Source: Methylophilus sp.
GTDB taxonomy: Bacteria; Pseudomonadota; Gammaproteobacteria; Burkholderiales; Methylophilaceae
DNA length: 64,000 nt
Direction: 5' to 3'
NCBI RefSeq assembly: GCF_008015755.1
Contig: NZ_SSGF01000023.1
Location: forward strand, 1 to 64,000
Shown here piece by piece: positions 26,077 through 36,203 of this stretch (within the stretch, counting starts at the first letter, position 1; each line of letters begins with the position of its first letter). Under the pieces are notes generated by a model, which saw only the letters and a program-made list of their open reading frames with translations, did no database searches and was not told the DNA's origin. Position numbers and translations under genes: made by a program.

Positions 26077-28307
26077 TGAAAAAATTTAGTGATTTTGTTA
26101 CCCGGATGGCCTTCTTGTCTGTGGCCTTGGCTGTCTCGGCAGTGAGCTTTGCCGCAGAACCGCCCGCCGCTACTAATCAACTGCAAGCGGTGGATGTTAC
26201 GGTTTTGCCAGGTGGGCGCTTGAACGTACAACTGCAGATGGCGCAGCCACTGGCGTCTGCCCCGGTCAGTTTTACCTTAAGTAATCCGCCCAGAATCGTC
26301 TTTGATATTCCGAATGCCAGCAATGCCATTGGCAAAAATGTGCTGCCGGTGAATCAGGGGGTCTTAAAGTCGGTACAGGTGGCGCAAGCCAGTGACCGCA
26401 GCCGGGTGGTGCTTAATTTGTCCAAGCCAGTGCAGCACGAATTGCAGTTAAAGGATCAAACCTTGCTGGTCGGGCTGACGCAAGAAGGCGCGGATGTGCC
26501 GGTGGCTGCCGTGGCGGCTAAGCGTTTTGCTGAGCAGGAAGTCGCCGCTGGACATAAAATCCAGAAAATTGATTTTGTGCGTGGCAAGAATGGTGAAGGC
26601 CGTATTCTGGTCGACTTGTCTGACAGCCGTGTCGGCGTCAATGTGCGTAATGCAGGTAAAACGGTGGTGATTGATTTTGCCGATACCGAATTGCCAGAAG
26701 CCTTGCAACGCCGGTTGAATGTGATTAATTTTAATACGCCGGTGTTGTATGTGGATGCCTTACGCCACCATCATCAGGCGCAGATCGTGATCGAGCCGCA
26801 AGGTGATTGGGAACAATCTGCCTACCAGACTGATAAGCGCCTGGTGGTTGATATCCGTCCGTTGGCTAAAGACCCGAATAAGCTGATTCAAGGCTCTAAG
26901 CAGGGCTATGCTGGTGAAAAACTGTCACTTAACTTTCAGCGTGTGGATGTCAGGGATGTATTGAAAGTGATCGCTGACTTCACTGGTAAAAATATTGTGG
27001 TCAGTGACTCGGTTTCTGGCAGCGTGACCATCGGTCTGAAAGATGTCCCGTGGGACCAAGCGCTGGATGTGATCATGAAAAGCAAAGGCCTGGACATGCG
27101 CGTCAATGGCAGTGTGATTTCGATTGCGCCAGCAGAGGAGTTTGCCGCCAAAGAAAAAGCTCAGCTCACCGCCGACGCAGAACGTGAAACGCTGGAAACA
27201 TTACGCACCGAAGTGTTCTCATTAAAATATCAAAAAGCCATGGACTTCAGAAATATGTTGCTCGGCGGCGGCGCATCAAGTGGTGGTTCCTCTGCCGGTA
27301 CGTCAGGCGGCTCGTCAGCAGGCCGTATGAACCGTATTCTGTCGCAACGCGGTAGTGTGACCTTTGATGCGCGCACCAACACCATTTTTGTGCAGGACAC
27401 GCCAAGAAAACTCGATGAAATTCAGACCATCATCAACAAAGTGGATGTCCCGGTCAAGCAAGTCATGATCGAGTCACGCATGGTGATTGCATCGAACACG
27501 TTCTCTAAAGCATTAGGTGCGCGTTTTGGCATTTCGCAAACTGGCACGCCGGGCAACAATAGTGCGTTGTCGATCGGCGGTTCGCTGGGTAACAAAGCGA
27601 CGGCTTACACCGCCCCGACTACCGCAGGTGGCACGGGCACATATACGCTGGGCACTCAGGGCGGCACCATACAAAGTGCAACACTGGGTAACTACGCCGT
27701 CAGCTCCAACGGTCAGCCCGATTTGATGTCCAACCTGCCGGTGACCAATGCGTATGGTGGCATTGCCTTGAGTTTGCTCAAGCTGTCGGCTAACTTGCTA
27801 CTAAACCTTGAATTGTCCGCGTTGGAAGCAGACTCCCGCGGTAAAGTGATCTCCAGTCCACGGGTGACCACGGCAAATCAGCAAAAAGCCAGAATTGCCC
27901 AAGGTGTAGAGATTCCTTATCAAAGTGCAACGAGTAGCGGCGCGACGGCGGTGAGTTTTAAAAAGGCTGAGTTGAGCCTGGAAGTCACTCCGCAAATTAC
28001 GCCTGACCAAAAAATCATTATGGATCTGGATGTGCGCAAAGACAGCCGTGGTGAAACCTTGCCGGGTGGCGTGGCGATTAACACGCAAAACGTGCAAACC
28101 CAGGTGTTGGTAGGGAATGGCGAAACCGTGGTGCTAGGCGGGATTTACGAACAGGTTTCGCGTAAATCTACCGACAAAGTGCCTTTCTTTGGTGACTTGC
28201 CAGTGGTCGGCTATGCGTTTAAACGCAACACCAAGCAAGAAGATAAAACAGAGTTGCTGATTTTTATCACGCCTAAAGTGATGGATGAAACGCTGGCTTT
28301 GAACTAA
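26073..28307 (+). CDS. pilQ: Type IV pilus secretin PilQ
   Basis: This is a 744-residue outer-membrane secretin. The ATG at 26073 overlaps the pilP stop; a Met in the same frame 42 bases upstream is inside pilP and is not used. The order is: signal peptide, two AMIN peptidoglycan-binding domains (about residues 35-125 and 165-255), an STN/secretin N-domain ('VLKVIADFTGKNIVVSDSVS'), a Gly/Ser-rich loop near residue 400, and the secretin core ending 'VPFFGDLPVVGYAFKRNTKQ'. It is the last gene of pilMNOPQ, followed by a terminator. Confidence 0.95.
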   Translation: MMKKFSDFVTRMAFLSVALAVSAVSFAAEPPAATNQLQAVDVTVLPGGRLNVQLQMAQPLASAPVSFTLSNPPRIVFDIPNASNAIGKNVLPVNQGVLKSVQVAQASDRSRVVLNLSKPVQHELQLKDQTLLVGLTQEGADVPVAAVAAKRFAEQEVAAGHKIQKIDFVRGKNGEGRILVDLSDSRVGVNVRNAGKTVVIDFADTELPEALQRRLNVINFNTPVLYVDALRHHHQAQIVIEPQGDWEQSAYQTDKRLVVDIRPLAKDPNKLIQGSKQGYAGEKLSLNFQRVDVRDVLKVIADFTGKNIVVSDSVSGSVTIGLKDVPWDQALDVIMKSKGLDMRVNGSVISIAPAEEFAAKEKAQLTADAERETLETLRTEVFSLKYQKAMDFRNMLLGGGASSGGSSAGTSGGSSAGRMNRILSQRGSVTFDARTNTIFVQDTPRKLDEIQTIINKVDVPVKQVMIESRMVIASNTFSKALGARFGISQTGTPGNNSALSIGGSLGNKATAYTAPTTAGGTGTYTLGTQGGTIQSATLGNYAVSSNGQPDLMSNLPVTNAYGGIALSLLKLSANLLLNLELSALEADSRGKVISSPRVTTANQQKARIAQGVEIPYQSATSSGATAVSFKKAELSLEVTPQITPDQKIIMDLDVRKDSRGETLPGGVAINTQNVQTQVLVGNGETVVLGGIYEQVSRKSTDKVPFFGDLPVVGYAFKRNTKQEDKTELLIFITPKVMDETLALN

Positions 28308-28362
28308 TTAGCGCACGCAAGCGTGCACGATTACTGACAGCCGACAGGCTTTGCCTTAAAAT

Positions 28363-28389
28363 GCCCAACTGAAACGGTTGGGCTTTTTT
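28363..28389 (+). terminator. Intrinsic terminator of pilMNOPQ abutting the aroK start
   Basis: GCCCAAC and GTTGGGC form a perfect 7-bp stem with a seven-base loop, followed by six T. The T-run ends directly at the aroK ATG, so the stem also occupies the place where the aroK ribosome-binding site should be. Confidence 0.75.
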
Positions 28390-28932
28390 ATGGGTGCGCA
28401 AATACCAAACAACATATTTTTGATCGGCTTGATGGGGGCGGGGAAGACCACGGTTGGCAAATTGATTGCCAAGAGTCTGGGTAAAACCTTCTACGACACC
28501 GATCATGTGATTGAACAACGCACCGGCGTTAAAATTCCCACCATCTTTGAACTGGAAGGCGAGGCTGGTTTTCGCAAACGCGAAACGTCTACGCTGGAAG
28601 AGTTTGCGCAGCAGGATAATATCGTGCTCGCCACCGGCGGTGGCGCTATTATGGCACCGGAAAACCGGGAGATTCTCAAGCAGTATGGCTATGTGATTTA
28701 TCTGCGTGCCAACGTCAATGAATTGTATTTGCGAACCCGCAACGATAAAAATCGCCCCTTGCTACAAAATGTGGACGTTAAAGCCAAGCTGGAACAATTG
28801 TTTCACGCTCGCAATCCACTCTATACCGAAACGGCACACCTGATTGTCGATACCGGCCATCAGCCAGTCACCGTGATTATTCAAAAAATTGAAAACGCGC
28901 TCAATGCGTTGGAGCCTTCATGCAAACCTTAA
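28390..28932 (+). CDS. aroK: Shikimate kinase
   Basis: This 180-residue enzyme phosphorylates shikimate with ATP in the chorismate pathway. It has the Walker A loop '[12 protein letters not shown]', the shikimate-binding Asp in '[13 protein letters not shown]', '[10 protein letters not shown]' and 'ATGGGAIM'; the lid Arg is in '[10 protein letters not shown]'. The ATG at 28390 gives the usual family start; an upstream TTG lies in the terminator stem. It overlaps aroB by 13 bases, and pilQ-aroK-aroB is a common proteobacterial order. Confidence 0.93.
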   Translation: MGAQIPNNIFLIGLMGAGKTTVGKLIAKSLGKTFYDTDHVIEQRTGVKIPTIFELEGEAGFRKRETSTLEEFAQQDNIVLATGGGAIMAPENREILKQYGYVIYLRANVNELYLRTRNDKNRPLLQNVDVKAKLEQLFHARNPLYTETAHLIVDTGHQPVTVIIQKIENALNALEPSCKP

Positions 28933-29999
28933 CCGTCAGCCTGGCTGACCGTAGCTATCCAATTCATATCGGTAATGGTCTGTTGGGCCAGGTGGATCTG
29001 ATTCTGCCGCATTTAAAGCGCAAGCAAGTGGCGATTGTCAGCAATACGACGGTAGCGCCTTTGTACATGCAGGCGATTGCCCAACCCTTGCGCGATGCCG
29101 GTGTGAGTGTGATTGAGATCATTCTGCCGGATGGCGAGGCGTATAAAAATAATCAGACCTTACAGATCATTTACGACCATTTGCTGCAAAATCGCTGCGA
29201 GCGCAATACCACCCTAATTGCCCTGGGCGGCGGGGTGATTGGTGATTTGACCGGCTATGCGGCAGCGACTTATCTGCGCGGCGTGCCGTTTATCCAGGTG
29301 CCGACTACTTTGCTCTCACAAGTGGATTCGAGTGTTGGCGGCAAAACCGGTATCAACCACCCGCTGGGCAAAAACATGATAGGCGCGTTCTACCAGCCTA
29401 AGTTGGTGCTGGCCGATATCGACACCTTAAAAACATTGCCGCAGCGTGAGTTGTCTGCAGGCATTGCTGAAGTGATTAAATATGGCCTGATCCGCGATGC
29501 GGACTTTTTTGACTGGCTGGAAACCAATATGCCTGCGCTGATGGCGCTGGACACTGCCGTGGCCAGCTATGCGATTTATCGCTCGTGCCAGAATAAAGCC
29601 GAGGTGGTGGTGGCCGACGAGCATGAGCAGGGTGAGCGCGCCTTGCTTAACCTGGGCCATACTTTTGGCCATGCCATTGAGAATGCCATGGGTTACGGGG
29701 TTTGGCTGCATGGTGAAGCCGTCGCCACCGGCACGGTCATGGCGGCGGATCTGTCACAGCGTATGGGTTGGCTCAATGCCGCACAAATGGCGCGTATTAA
29801 AACCATTATGCAGGCCGCCAAGTTGCCGATAGCAGCGCCAGATTTGGGTGCAGACGAGTATTTGCGCTTGATGCAGCTTGATAAGAAAGTCGCGGACGGC
29901 CGTATCCGGCTGATTTTGCAGCAGGATATCGGCAAGGCCGTGATCACTGCCGATTACGATGCCGAGAAGTTAAAACAAACGCTGTCATTGGCGGCCTGA
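28920..29999 (+). CDS. aroB: 3-dehydroquinate synthase
   Basis: This 359-residue NAD- and metal-dependent enzyme converts DAHP to 3-dehydroquinate, the second step of the shikimate pathway. Visible motifs are '[13 protein letters not shown]', '[19 protein letters not shown]', '[14 protein letters not shown]', and the metal-ligand regions 'AEVIKYGLI', '[13 protein letters not shown]' and 'LHGEAVATG'. It is co-transcribed with aroK and followed 13 bases later by dgt. Confidence 0.96.
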   Translation: MQTLTVSLADRSYPIHIGNGLLGQVDLILPHLKRKQVAIVSNTTVAPLYMQAIAQPLRDAGVSVIEIILPDGEAYKNNQTLQIIYDHLLQNRCERNTTLIALGGGVIGDLTGYAAATYLRGVPFIQVPTTLLSQVDSSVGGKTGINHPLGKNMIGAFYQPKLVLADIDTLKTLPQRELSAGIAEVIKYGLIRDADFFDWLETNMPALMALDTAVASYAIYRSCQNKAEVVVADEHEQGERALLNLGHTFGHAIENAMGYGVWLHGEAVATGTVMAADLSQRMGWLNAAQMARIKTIMQAAKLPIAAPDLGADEYLRLMQLDKKVADGRIRLILQQDIGKAVITADYDAEKLKQTLSLAA

Positions 30000-30012
30000 C
30001 CCGAAAGCCGCC

Positions 30013-31137
30013 ATGACCTTAGCCCACTTTGCCGCACATCCTGAACAAACGCGTGGCCGCAAGGTCAGCGAGCAAGAGTCACCGTTGCGCAATGTGTTCC
30101 AGCGAGATCGCGACCGTATTATTCACTCCACCGCTTTTCGTCGGCTCGAGTATAAAACGCAGGTATTTGTGAATCACGAAGGCGACCTGTTTCGCACGCG
30201 CCTCACGCATAGCATAGAGGTAGCGCAACTCACGCGAGGCATTGCGCGTACGCTGGGCCTGCATGAAGACTTGGCCGAAGCGATTGCGCTGGCGCACGAC
30301 CTTGGTCACACGCCATTTGGTCACGCCGGCCAGGATGCGTTGAATCATTGCATGCGCGATTACGGTGGTTTTGAGCATAATTTGCAATCCTTGCGCGTGG
30401 TGGATGTGCTCGAAAACCGTTATGCCAGTTTTGATGGTCTGAACCTCACTTTTGAGGTGCGCGAAGGTATCCTCAAGCATTGCTCACGCAAAAATGCGCA
30501 GTTGCTGGGGGATGTCGGTGAGCGCTTTTTGCGCGGCGAATCGCCCAGCCTGGAGGCGCAAGTCACCAACTTTGCCGATGAAATTGCTTATAACAATCAT
30601 GATGTAGACGATGGCTTACGCTCAGGCTTGATCACGATCCAGCAACTGGCCGGTATTCAGCTGTTTGCCGAAAACATGGCAGAAGTGAAAAAACTGTATG
30701 GCGACATCGAAGAAAAGCGGCTGGTGCATGAAACCATCCGCCGCATGATTAATGTGCTGGTGGTCGACTTATGCCAGCAAAGCCAGCAGGCAATCGCCGC
30801 ATTGAGCCCTGCCAGCATTGATGATGTGCGTAAGACGCCTGACTACCTGGTTGGCTTTAGCCAGGCCCTGGATGAAAAAAACCTGGAACTCAAGCAGTTT
30901 TTGCGTAAGCATCTTTATCAGCACTACCGCGTCAATCGCATGAGCGCCAAAGCGCGCCGTATTATCGAAGAGCTATTTAAGGCATTTATGGACAATCCGG
31001 CCTTGATGCCTGATGAGTATCAATTGGCTGCCAAACACAATCAGGCACGTGCGGTGGCAGACTATATTGCTGGCATGACCGACCGCTATGCCATTCGTGA
31101 ACATCGGCGTTTATTCGCGGTAGAAGAGAGCTGGTAA
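30013..31137 (+). CDS. dgt: Deoxyguanosinetriphosphate triphosphohydrolase-like protein
   Basis: This is a 374-residue HD-domain dNTPase releasing triphosphate from deoxynucleoside triphosphates. The N-terminal signature '[20 protein letters not shown]' is followed by '[19 protein letters not shown]' and the metal-binding '[18 protein letters not shown]'; a later Asp lies in '[16 protein letters not shown]'. The length matches the shorter type found outside enterics. It ends the aroK-aroB-dgt transcription unit before a bidirectional terminator. Confidence 0.92.
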   Translation: MTLAHFAAHPEQTRGRKVSEQESPLRNVFQRDRDRIIHSTAFRRLEYKTQVFVNHEGDLFRTRLTHSIEVAQLTRGIARTLGLHEDLAEAIALAHDLGHTPFGHAGQDALNHCMRDYGGFEHNLQSLRVVDVLENRYASFDGLNLTFEVREGILKHCSRKNAQLLGDVGERFLRGESPSLEAQVTNFADEIAYNNHDVDDGLRSGLITIQQLAGIQLFAENMAEVKKLYGDIEEKRLVHETIRRMINVLVVDLCQQSQQAIAALSPASIDDVRKTPDYLVGFSQALDEKNLELKQFLRKHLYQHYRVNRMSAKARRIIEELFKAFMDNPALMPDEYQLAAKHNQARAVADYIAGMTDRYAIREHRRLFAVEESW

Positions 31138-31159
31138 CTACTGCATGCAAAAGAAAATA

Positions 31160-31192
31160 AAAAAGGCTGCTATGGATAAGCAGCCTTTTTTA
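31160..31192. terminator. Bidirectional terminator between dgt and dksA
   Basis: AAAAAGGCTGCT and AGCAGCCTTTTTT form a 12-bp stem with a seven-base loop. It has a T-run on both strands and so can serve both convergent genes. Confidence 0.9.
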
Positions 31193-31229
31193 TTGCCTAG
31201 GTTGAACTGATTCAGCCTAGTGGCGAGGA

Positions 31230-31652
31230 TTATTTAGCGACTTGTTTCTCGCGCATTTCGTCCAGTGTTTTGCAGTCAATACACAAGGTCGCTGTCGGGC
31301 GGGCTTCCAGGCGTTTCAGGCCGATTTCAATGCCGCAGCCTTCGCAGTAGCCATAGTCGCCGCTGTCAATGTTGCGCAAGGTTTCGTCGATTTTTTTAAT
31401 CAGCTTGCGCTCGCGGTCGCGGTTACGCAACTCCAGAGCCATGTCAGATTCCTGGCTGGCACGGTCATTCGGGTCCGCAAAACTGGTGACTTCGTCCTGC
31501 ATGGTGTGCACAGTACGGTCAATGTCATGACTCAGTTCTGATTTCCAGTCATTCAGGATTTTACGAAAGTGATCCTGCTGCTTTTTGTTCATGTATTCCT
31601 CACCGGCAGCTGGCTGGTAAGGGGTGAAAGATTTGTTAACGGTATCTGCCAT
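31230..31652 (-). CDS. dksA: RNA polymerase-binding transcription factor DksA
   Basis: This 140-residue coiled-coil factor enters the secondary channel of RNA polymerase and, with ppGpp, adjusts rRNA and amino-acid promoters. The coiled-coil tip carries '[15 protein letters not shown]' with the functional Asp residues. The zinc finger is a four-Cys type, 'YCEGCG' then 'LCIDC' 17 residues later. A short N-terminal extension (about 20 residues) precedes the usual start, as in many betaproteobacteria. Confidence 0.95.
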   Translation of the reverse strand: MADTVNKSFTPYQPAAGEEYMNKKQQDHFRKILNDWKSELSHDIDRTVHTMQDEVTSFADPNDRASQESDMALELRNRDRERKLIKKIDETLRNIDSGDYGYCEGCGIEIGLKRLEARPTATLCIDCKTLDEMREKQVAK

Positions 31653-31796
31653 GATGGTTCCAAAGAACGAAACTACTGAATAGTTATTGCCAAAAAAGGC
31701 GCTTGTACTGCATTAGGTCATTCAACAATCGCGCGAGTTTACACCAGTTTCCAAGGGCATGCAAAGTCTCTTTTCTGTGTTTTAAAGGCACCAGGA

Positions 31797-32654
31797 TCAG
31801 GCTTGCTCTCGGAGCTCCAGTGCTTTTAAGGTATTTTCCATCAGCGTTGCCACGGTCATCGGCCCGACACCGCCTGGTACAGGGGTGATGTGGCTGGCAC
31901 GTTGGCTGGCGACGGCGAAATCCACATCGCCGGTAATTTTGCCATCCGGCAAGCGATTGATGCCAATGTCTACCACAATCGCACCAGACTTGATCCACTC
32001 ACCTTTAATCAGGCCTGCTTTGCCTGCGGCCGCAACAATTAAGTCTGCCCGGCCAATATGCGCTGCCAAATCTTTGGTGTGTCGATGGCAGCTGGTCACC
32101 GTGCAACCTGCTAGTAACAACTCCAGGCCCATGGGGCGGCCGACGTGGTTGGAGACGCCCACCACGACCGCGTCCAGCCCCTTGAGCGCGATGCCACTGG
32201 CTTGCAGCATTTTAATCACGCCATAAGGGGTGCACGAACGCAGCAATGGCTGGCGCACCGCCAGGCGGCCTATGTTATACGGGTGAAAGCCATCGACATC
32301 TTTGGCCGGATCAATCAGGGCCAGGATTTCCGTTTCATCAATGTGATCCGGCAATGGGGATTGCACTAGAATGCCGTCAGTGTGGTCGTCGGCATTCAGT
32401 TGCCTGATCAGCGCAAATAATGCTTCCTGTGTCGTGCTGGCTGGCAAATTATGAGCCACCGAAACGATGCCTGTTTTCTCACAGGCAAGACGTTTGTTGC
32501 GTACATAAATGGCAGAGGCAGGGTCATCCCCCAATAAAATGACCGCGAGGCATGGCGCGCGTTTTCCGGCCTGCAAGCGTTGGATAATATTGGTTTTGAT
32601 TTCCTCTAGCAGTTGATTGGCAATTTGCTTACCATCAATAATATGAGCGCTCAT
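31797..32654 (-). CDS. folD: Bifunctional methylenetetrahydrofolate dehydrogenase/cyclohydrolase FolD
   Basis: This 285-residue enzyme interconverts 5,10-methylene-, methenyl- and 10-formyl-tetrahydrofolate with NADP. The active-site Lys lies in '[15 protein letters not shown]'; '[12 protein letters not shown]' and the NADP-binding '[14 protein letters not shown]' and '[18 protein letters not shown]' are complete. The Ser of the usual 'GRS.xVG' cofactor loop reads His-Val in 'SNHVGRPMG'. The ATG at 32654 is chosen; the open frame extends upstream through the tRNA genes on the other strand, which is not coding. It is divergent from the tRNA cluster. Confidence 0.94.
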   Translation of the reverse strand: MSAHIIDGKQIANQLLEEIKTNIIQRLQAGKRAPCLAVILLGDDPASAIYVRNKRLACEKTGIVSVAHNLPASTTQEALFALIRQLNADDHTDGILVQSPLPDHIDETEILALIDPAKDVDGFHPYNIGRLAVRQPLLRSCTPYGVIKMLQASGIALKGLDAVVVGVSNHVGRPMGLELLLAGCTVTSCHRHTKDLAAHIGRADLIVAAAGKAGLIKGEWIKSGAIVVDIGINRLPDGKITGDVDFAVASQRASHITPVPGGVGPMTVATLMENTLKALELREQA

Positions 32655-32699
32655 GAACAAAATATTTGTCGTAAAAAATAGAATTTTATCACATCGACA

Positions 32700-32729
32700 T
32701 TGACACAAATTCAGAAAATCGGTTATATT
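32700..32729 (+). promoter_or_regulatory. Sigma-70 promoter of the tRNA cluster
   Basis: TTGACA (32700-32705) and TATATT (32724-32729) are 18 bases apart. Transcription would begin near 32736, two bases before the tRNA-Pro gene. Confidence 0.7.
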
Positions 32730-32737
32730 TCCGTCTT

Positions 32738-32814
32738 CGGCGTGTAGCGTAGTCTGGTAGCGCGCCTGCTTTGGGAGCAGGATGTCGGGAGTTCGAATCT
32801 CTCCACGCCGACCA
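32738..32814 (+). tRNA. tRNA-Pro (TGG)
   Basis: This is a 77-base cloverleaf. The acceptor CGGCGTG pairs with CACGCCG, the anticodon loop is CTTTGGGAG-like with TGG, the T-loop is TTCGAAT, and CCA is encoded. It is the first of a three-tRNA cluster. Confidence 0.95.
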
Positions 32815-32853
32815 GTTTCTCTGGATTGCCTGATCGGCATGTAACTACTTTAT

Positions 32854-32930
32854 CTGCTCGTAGCTCAACTGGATAGAGCACCAGCCTTCTAAGCTGGGGG
32901 TTACAGGTTCGATTCCTGTCGGGCAGGCCA
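32854..32930 (+). tRNA. tRNA-Arg (TCT)
   Basis: The acceptor CTGCTCG pairs with CGGGCAG, including one T-G wobble. The anticodon stem is CCAGC/GCTGG with loop CTTCTAA (anticodon TCT). The T-arm ACAGG-TTCGATT-CCTGT is complete and CCA is encoded. Confidence 0.95.
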
Positions 32931-32943
32931 ATAAAGTCTCTAT

Positions 32944-33020
32944 GGTGGCTGTAGCTCAGTTGGTAGAGTCCAGGATTGTGATTCCTGTTGTCGTGGGTTC
33001 GAGCCCCATCAGCCACCCCA
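32944..33020 (+). tRNA. tRNA-His (GTG)
   Basis: The acceptor GTGGCTG pairs with CAGCCAC. The extra G at 32944 faces the discriminator C, which is the hallmark of tRNA-His. The anticodon loop is TTGTGAT (GTG), and CCA is encoded. Confidence 0.95.
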
Positions 33021-33126
33021 CCACTTCTGTCTTAAATCAAAAAATAGTCACTAATATCGCCTCTATTTACTAATAAGTTGGCGCTAGGCTTTTGATAAAG
33101 TGTTCGAAACAACGATTGTCGCGAAC

Positions 33127-34134
33127 ATGACTACTCTTTTAAATTTAAAAAAATTGATGCAAAGCCTGATTGACCTGACCAAGGTCAGGGATAGTCTTGC
33201 GCTAGATCCGGCGTTGCTGTCATTGATGCAGCAATGGATGTCTTTGTTTGCGACTCAGGCGCAGCCGGTCAGAATGCAAGTGTTGTCCAAACGTCAGCTA
33301 GTGTCGGTGATGGATACACAAGAATCCAGTACTGATCCCACCTTTGAGGCTTGGCCGCCAGAGGTGTATACGATGTTATTGCGTTATTTGAATCGAGAGC
33401 ATCGCCAGCATGCATGCCTGGAGACCGCCAGCGGCAAGCTACACGTGTTCCCGCTCAGGCAAAGTATTTCTCATAAAAATGCCATTCTGTTGATTCAGTA
33501 CGAAGCGCTGTCTACCGACGAAATTGCGCTGGTGGAACAGTGCTTGCAGATGTTTGATCATTATGCCGGGCTTATTGTTGAAAATGAGCGCGATGCGTTG
33601 ACTGGCCTGCTCAACCGTAAAACATTCGACCAATGTGTCGGCAAGATTTTGCTCAACGACTACAAGCCAGAATACCGTTTCCCTTTGCACCATTATCTGG
33701 TGATCTTCGACATTGATTTTTTCAAAAGAATTAACGACACCTATGGGCATTTGATTGGTGACGAAGTGCTGCTGCTATTATCGCGTTTGATGCAGGAAAG
33801 CTTTCGGGACGGCGATTTGTTGTTCCGCTTTGGTGGTGAAGAGTTTGTGGGCGTGTTCTCGTGCGCCGAAGAACATGAAATTGTCACCCTGTTAGACCGC
33901 TTTAAGGATGCGCTGGCGGCGTATTCGTTTCCGCAGGTGGGGCAGGTCACCATTAGTATCGGTTGCTCAAAAATGGCGCTCAATGTGTTGCCAAATACCG
34001 TACTTGAACATGCAGATGAAGCACTGTATTACGCCAAAGAGCACGGTAGAAACCAAATTTGCTTTTATGAAACGCTGATTGCGCAAGGCCTACTAAAAGA
34101 TAGCATGATTACTGGCGAAATCGAGTTGTTCTAG
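33127..34134 (+). CDS. Diguanylate cyclase (GGDEF domain)
   Basis: This enzyme of 335 residues makes cyclic di-GMP from two GTP. The N-terminal 155 residues form an unrecognised, soluble, probably sensory region (GAF-like by feel only). The C-terminal GGDEF domain is complete: 'DALTGLLNRKTFD', 'FDIDFFKRINDTYGHLIGDEVL' shows the metal and substrate sites, the active loop is GGEEF, and an inhibitory I-site Arg-Asp-Gly-Asp stands five residues before it. The start is ATG at 33127; a GTG at 33100 is possible. It is just upstream of an MSHA-like pilus locus whose ATPase has a c-di-GMP-binding type N-domain. Confidence 0.88.
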   Translation: MTTLLNLKKLMQSLIDLTKVRDSLALDPALLSLMQQWMSLFATQAQPVRMQVLSKRQLVSVMDTQESSTDPTFEAWPPEVYTMLLRYLNREHRQHACLETASGKLHVFPLRQSISHKNAILLIQYEALSTDEIALVEQCLQMFDHYAGLIVENERDALTGLLNRKTFDQCVGKILLNDYKPEYRFPLHHYLVIFDIDFFKRINDTYGHLIGDEVLLLLSRLMQESFRDGDLLFRFGGEEFVGVFSCAEEHEIVTLLDRFKDALAAYSFPQVGQVTISIGCSKMALNVLPNTVLEHADEALYYAKEHGRNQICFYETLIAQGLLKDSMITGEIELF

Positions 34135-34219
34135 CCTCGCCCTTTCCTTATTGGCCGCTCAAAATGCGCCTTAATACTGACACTATCGTCAGTCTCTGTG
34201 CACTTTCCCTAATGATGAT

Positions 34220-34249
34220 TTGACATTGTCTATTGATGTTATTTAATAT
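34220..34249 (+). promoter_or_regulatory. Candidate sigma-70 promoter of the MSHA-like operon
   Basis: A perfect TTGACA (34220-34225) is followed after 18 bases by TAATAT (34244-34249). A start near 34257 would leave a leader of about 30 bases with a GGGGGA ribosome site before the secretin gene. Confidence 0.6.
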
Positions 34250-34286
34250 ATGTTAAAAAATGTCAATATGGTAACGGGGGAAGTCA

Positions 34287-36203
34287 ATGCGTTTCGCTGT
34301 CATCCTGCTCTGCTGTTTATGGCTGACCGCCTGCCTGCGGCCACCGCTGGAGCCGTCTACGCACTCGGCGTTACATTTGCCAGCGCTTTTGCCCGCAGAT
34401 CCCCCCGCTGTTGCGGCGTATCCTGAAGTCGATATCTCAGACATTGAGTCCACCCGCGTCATCAAACCATCATTAAAGTCTGCCACCCCCACGCTGCTGA
34501 TTAACCTGGTCGTGCATGATGCCCCTGTGCAGGAGGTGTTGCTGGCCATTGCCCGTGAGAGTGGGCTGAACATTGATATACACCCCGGTTTGCGTGGCAA
34601 GGTTAGCCTGCATGCGATCCAGCAGTCGGTGCCGGCGATTTTGGCGCGCATGTCCAAGCAACTGGATATGTATTACGAGTGGTCGAATGGCGTCTGGTTA
34701 ATTACACCAGACATGCCGGTGATTCGTAGTTATAAGCTCAATTATGTCAATATCAGCCGCGATACCGCGGCGTATATCGGGGTTGCCAGTGAAATTAATA
34801 GTGCAGGCAGGGCGGCGACAGGGGCTGCTGGTAACGGTGGTGCTGCCACTGCCGTCGTCACCCAAGGCGGCAGTAGCAATAGCTCAAGAACGGCGGTGAC
34901 TTCGCTATCGCGCTATCACTTGTGGGAAAGTGTTGTTGAGAACATACAGGCGCTGTTAGAGGAAACCGATAAGGCCAGCACTGCGCGTGATGAAGTGCTG
35001 GAAAACGCGGCGCCCACACTGGCTTTGCTAGCACAGGCGCGTGAGACACCTATAGCCACCGAGGCAGAACATAGCGCATCTCAAGCCACTGATACGTTAC
35101 CAGCCAACGCACCGGCAGCGTTTGAAAAAATTAAGCAGGCGCATGTGCGCTGGCATGCGTCACGTTTGATTGCCAACCCCGAAACCGGCATTTTAACCAT
35201 ACGCGCGTCGCAGAGCCAGCAAGCGCAAGTCAAATCCTATCTTGAGTCGGTGATGCAGGTCGCTGCTAGGCAGGTGTTGATCGAAGCCACGATTGTTGAA
35301 GTAGAGCTCAGCAAAAGCTTTCAAATGGGCATAGATTGGAGCCGATTATCCGCCTCGGCACAGCAACGCGGATGGCAATTAGCACAATCGCTGGGCAACG
35401 AGGCCGCGCAATTCAATCGCTCTGCGGGGCAATGGGAAAGTAACAATAGCAAAAATGCACTCGGCCAGAATAATGGCAGCGTGGCCTTTATGCTGGGCTA
35501 CTTTAACCCACTGAGTCGTCTTGGCAATTTAAGTGCAAGCGTGACGTTGCTGGAGCAGTTTGGCAAAACGCGTGTGTTATCCAGCCCTAAATTAATGGTG
35601 CTCAATAACCAGACCGCAATTCTAAAGGTGGTCGATAACCTGGTCTATTTCACGATTCAATCGCAAATCTCTCAAAGCAGCAGCAATAGTGGCAGTAATT
35701 TGCAGGCCGTGACGACGACCGCCAATACCGTGCCGGTGGGCCTGGTGATGGCGGTCACGGCTCAAATTAACAGCCATCAGCGGGTGAATTTAAATGTGCG
35801 CCCTACGGTGTCCAAGGTCTTGCGTTATATCGAAGATCCTAACCCACAATTAGGCAGCGGCAGTACGCGCATCGTTAGCAGTATTCCCGAAATACAGGTG
35901 CGTGAGATGGAGTCGGTACTCAATGTCGCCAGTGGCAATATCGCCGTGCTGGGTGGCTTGATGCAGGAAGACCAGCGCGACTTTACCGACCGTGTGCCCG
36001 GGGTATCCAGGTTGCCTGTGCTCGGGCAAGTGTTTATCGGCAAAAATCAGGCAGCGAAAAAAACAGAATTGATTGTGTTTCTGAGGCCTACGGTCATTGG
36101 GCATGCCGATGTGCGCTCGGGCGATTTGCAGTTGTTTCAACCGTTGTTGCCTGACGAGTTGCCTGCGGATGCTTTTGAGATCAATGCAGGGGAGCCTTCA
36201 TGA
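34287..36203 (+). CDS. mshL: Secretin of MSHA-like pilus system (MshL-like lipoprotein)
   Basis: This is a 638-residue outer-membrane secretin with a lipobox (Leu-Thr-Ala-Cys at about residues 13-16). An STN-type domain is at about 70-130 ('EVLLAIARESGLNIDIHPGL'). A Gly/Ala/Ser-rich disordered loop near 175-210 interrupts the N-domains. The secretin core follows from about 330: 'ARQVLIEATIVEVELSKSFQ', 'LSSPKLMVLNNQTAILKVVD', and the end signature 'VPGVSRLPVLGQVFIGKNQA'. It is the first gene of a close-packed operon of eight, with ATGA overlap to the next. MshL is chosen over PilQ because AMIN domains are absent and the neighbours are of Msh type. Confidence 0.88.
   Translation: MRFAVILLCCLWLTACLRPPLEPSTHSALHLPALLPADPPAVAAYPEVDISDIESTRVIKPSLKSATPTLLINLVVHDAPVQEVLLAIARESGLNIDIHPGLRGKVSLHAIQQSVPAILARMSKQLDMYYEWSNGVWLITPDMPVIRSYKLNYVNISRDTAAYIGVASEINSAGRAATGAAGNGGAATAVVTQGGSSNSSRTAVTSLSRYHLWESVVENIQALLEETDKASTARDEVLENAAPTLALLAQARETPIATEAEHSASQATDTLPANAPAAFEKIKQAHVRWHASRLIANPETGILTIRASQSQQAQVKSYLESVMQVAARQVLIEATIVEVELSKSFQMGIDWSRLSASAQQRGWQLAQSLGNEAAQFNRSAGQWESNNSKNALGQNNGSVAFMLGYFNPLSRLGNLSASVTLLEQFGKTRVLSSPKLMVLNNQTAILKVVDNLVYFTIQSQISQSSSNSGSNLQAVTTTANTVPVGLVMAVTAQINSHQRVNLNVRPTVSKVLRYIEDPNPQLGSGSTRIVSSIPEIQVREMESVLNVASGNIAVLGGLMQEDQRDFTDRVPGVSRLPVLGQVFIGKNQAAKKTELIVFLRPTVIGHADVRSGDLQLFQPLLPDELPADAFEINAGEPS

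Noticed and set aside
28313-28326. The inverted repeat GCACGC-AA-GCGTGC after pilQ
   Set aside because: It is short, with a loop that is too small, and no T-run follows. The real terminator is at 28363-28389.
32655-33016. Open frames on the minus strand across the tRNA genes, including a long extension of folD
   Set aside because: They are reverse-complement reads of tRNA sequence; folD has a standard-length start at 32654.
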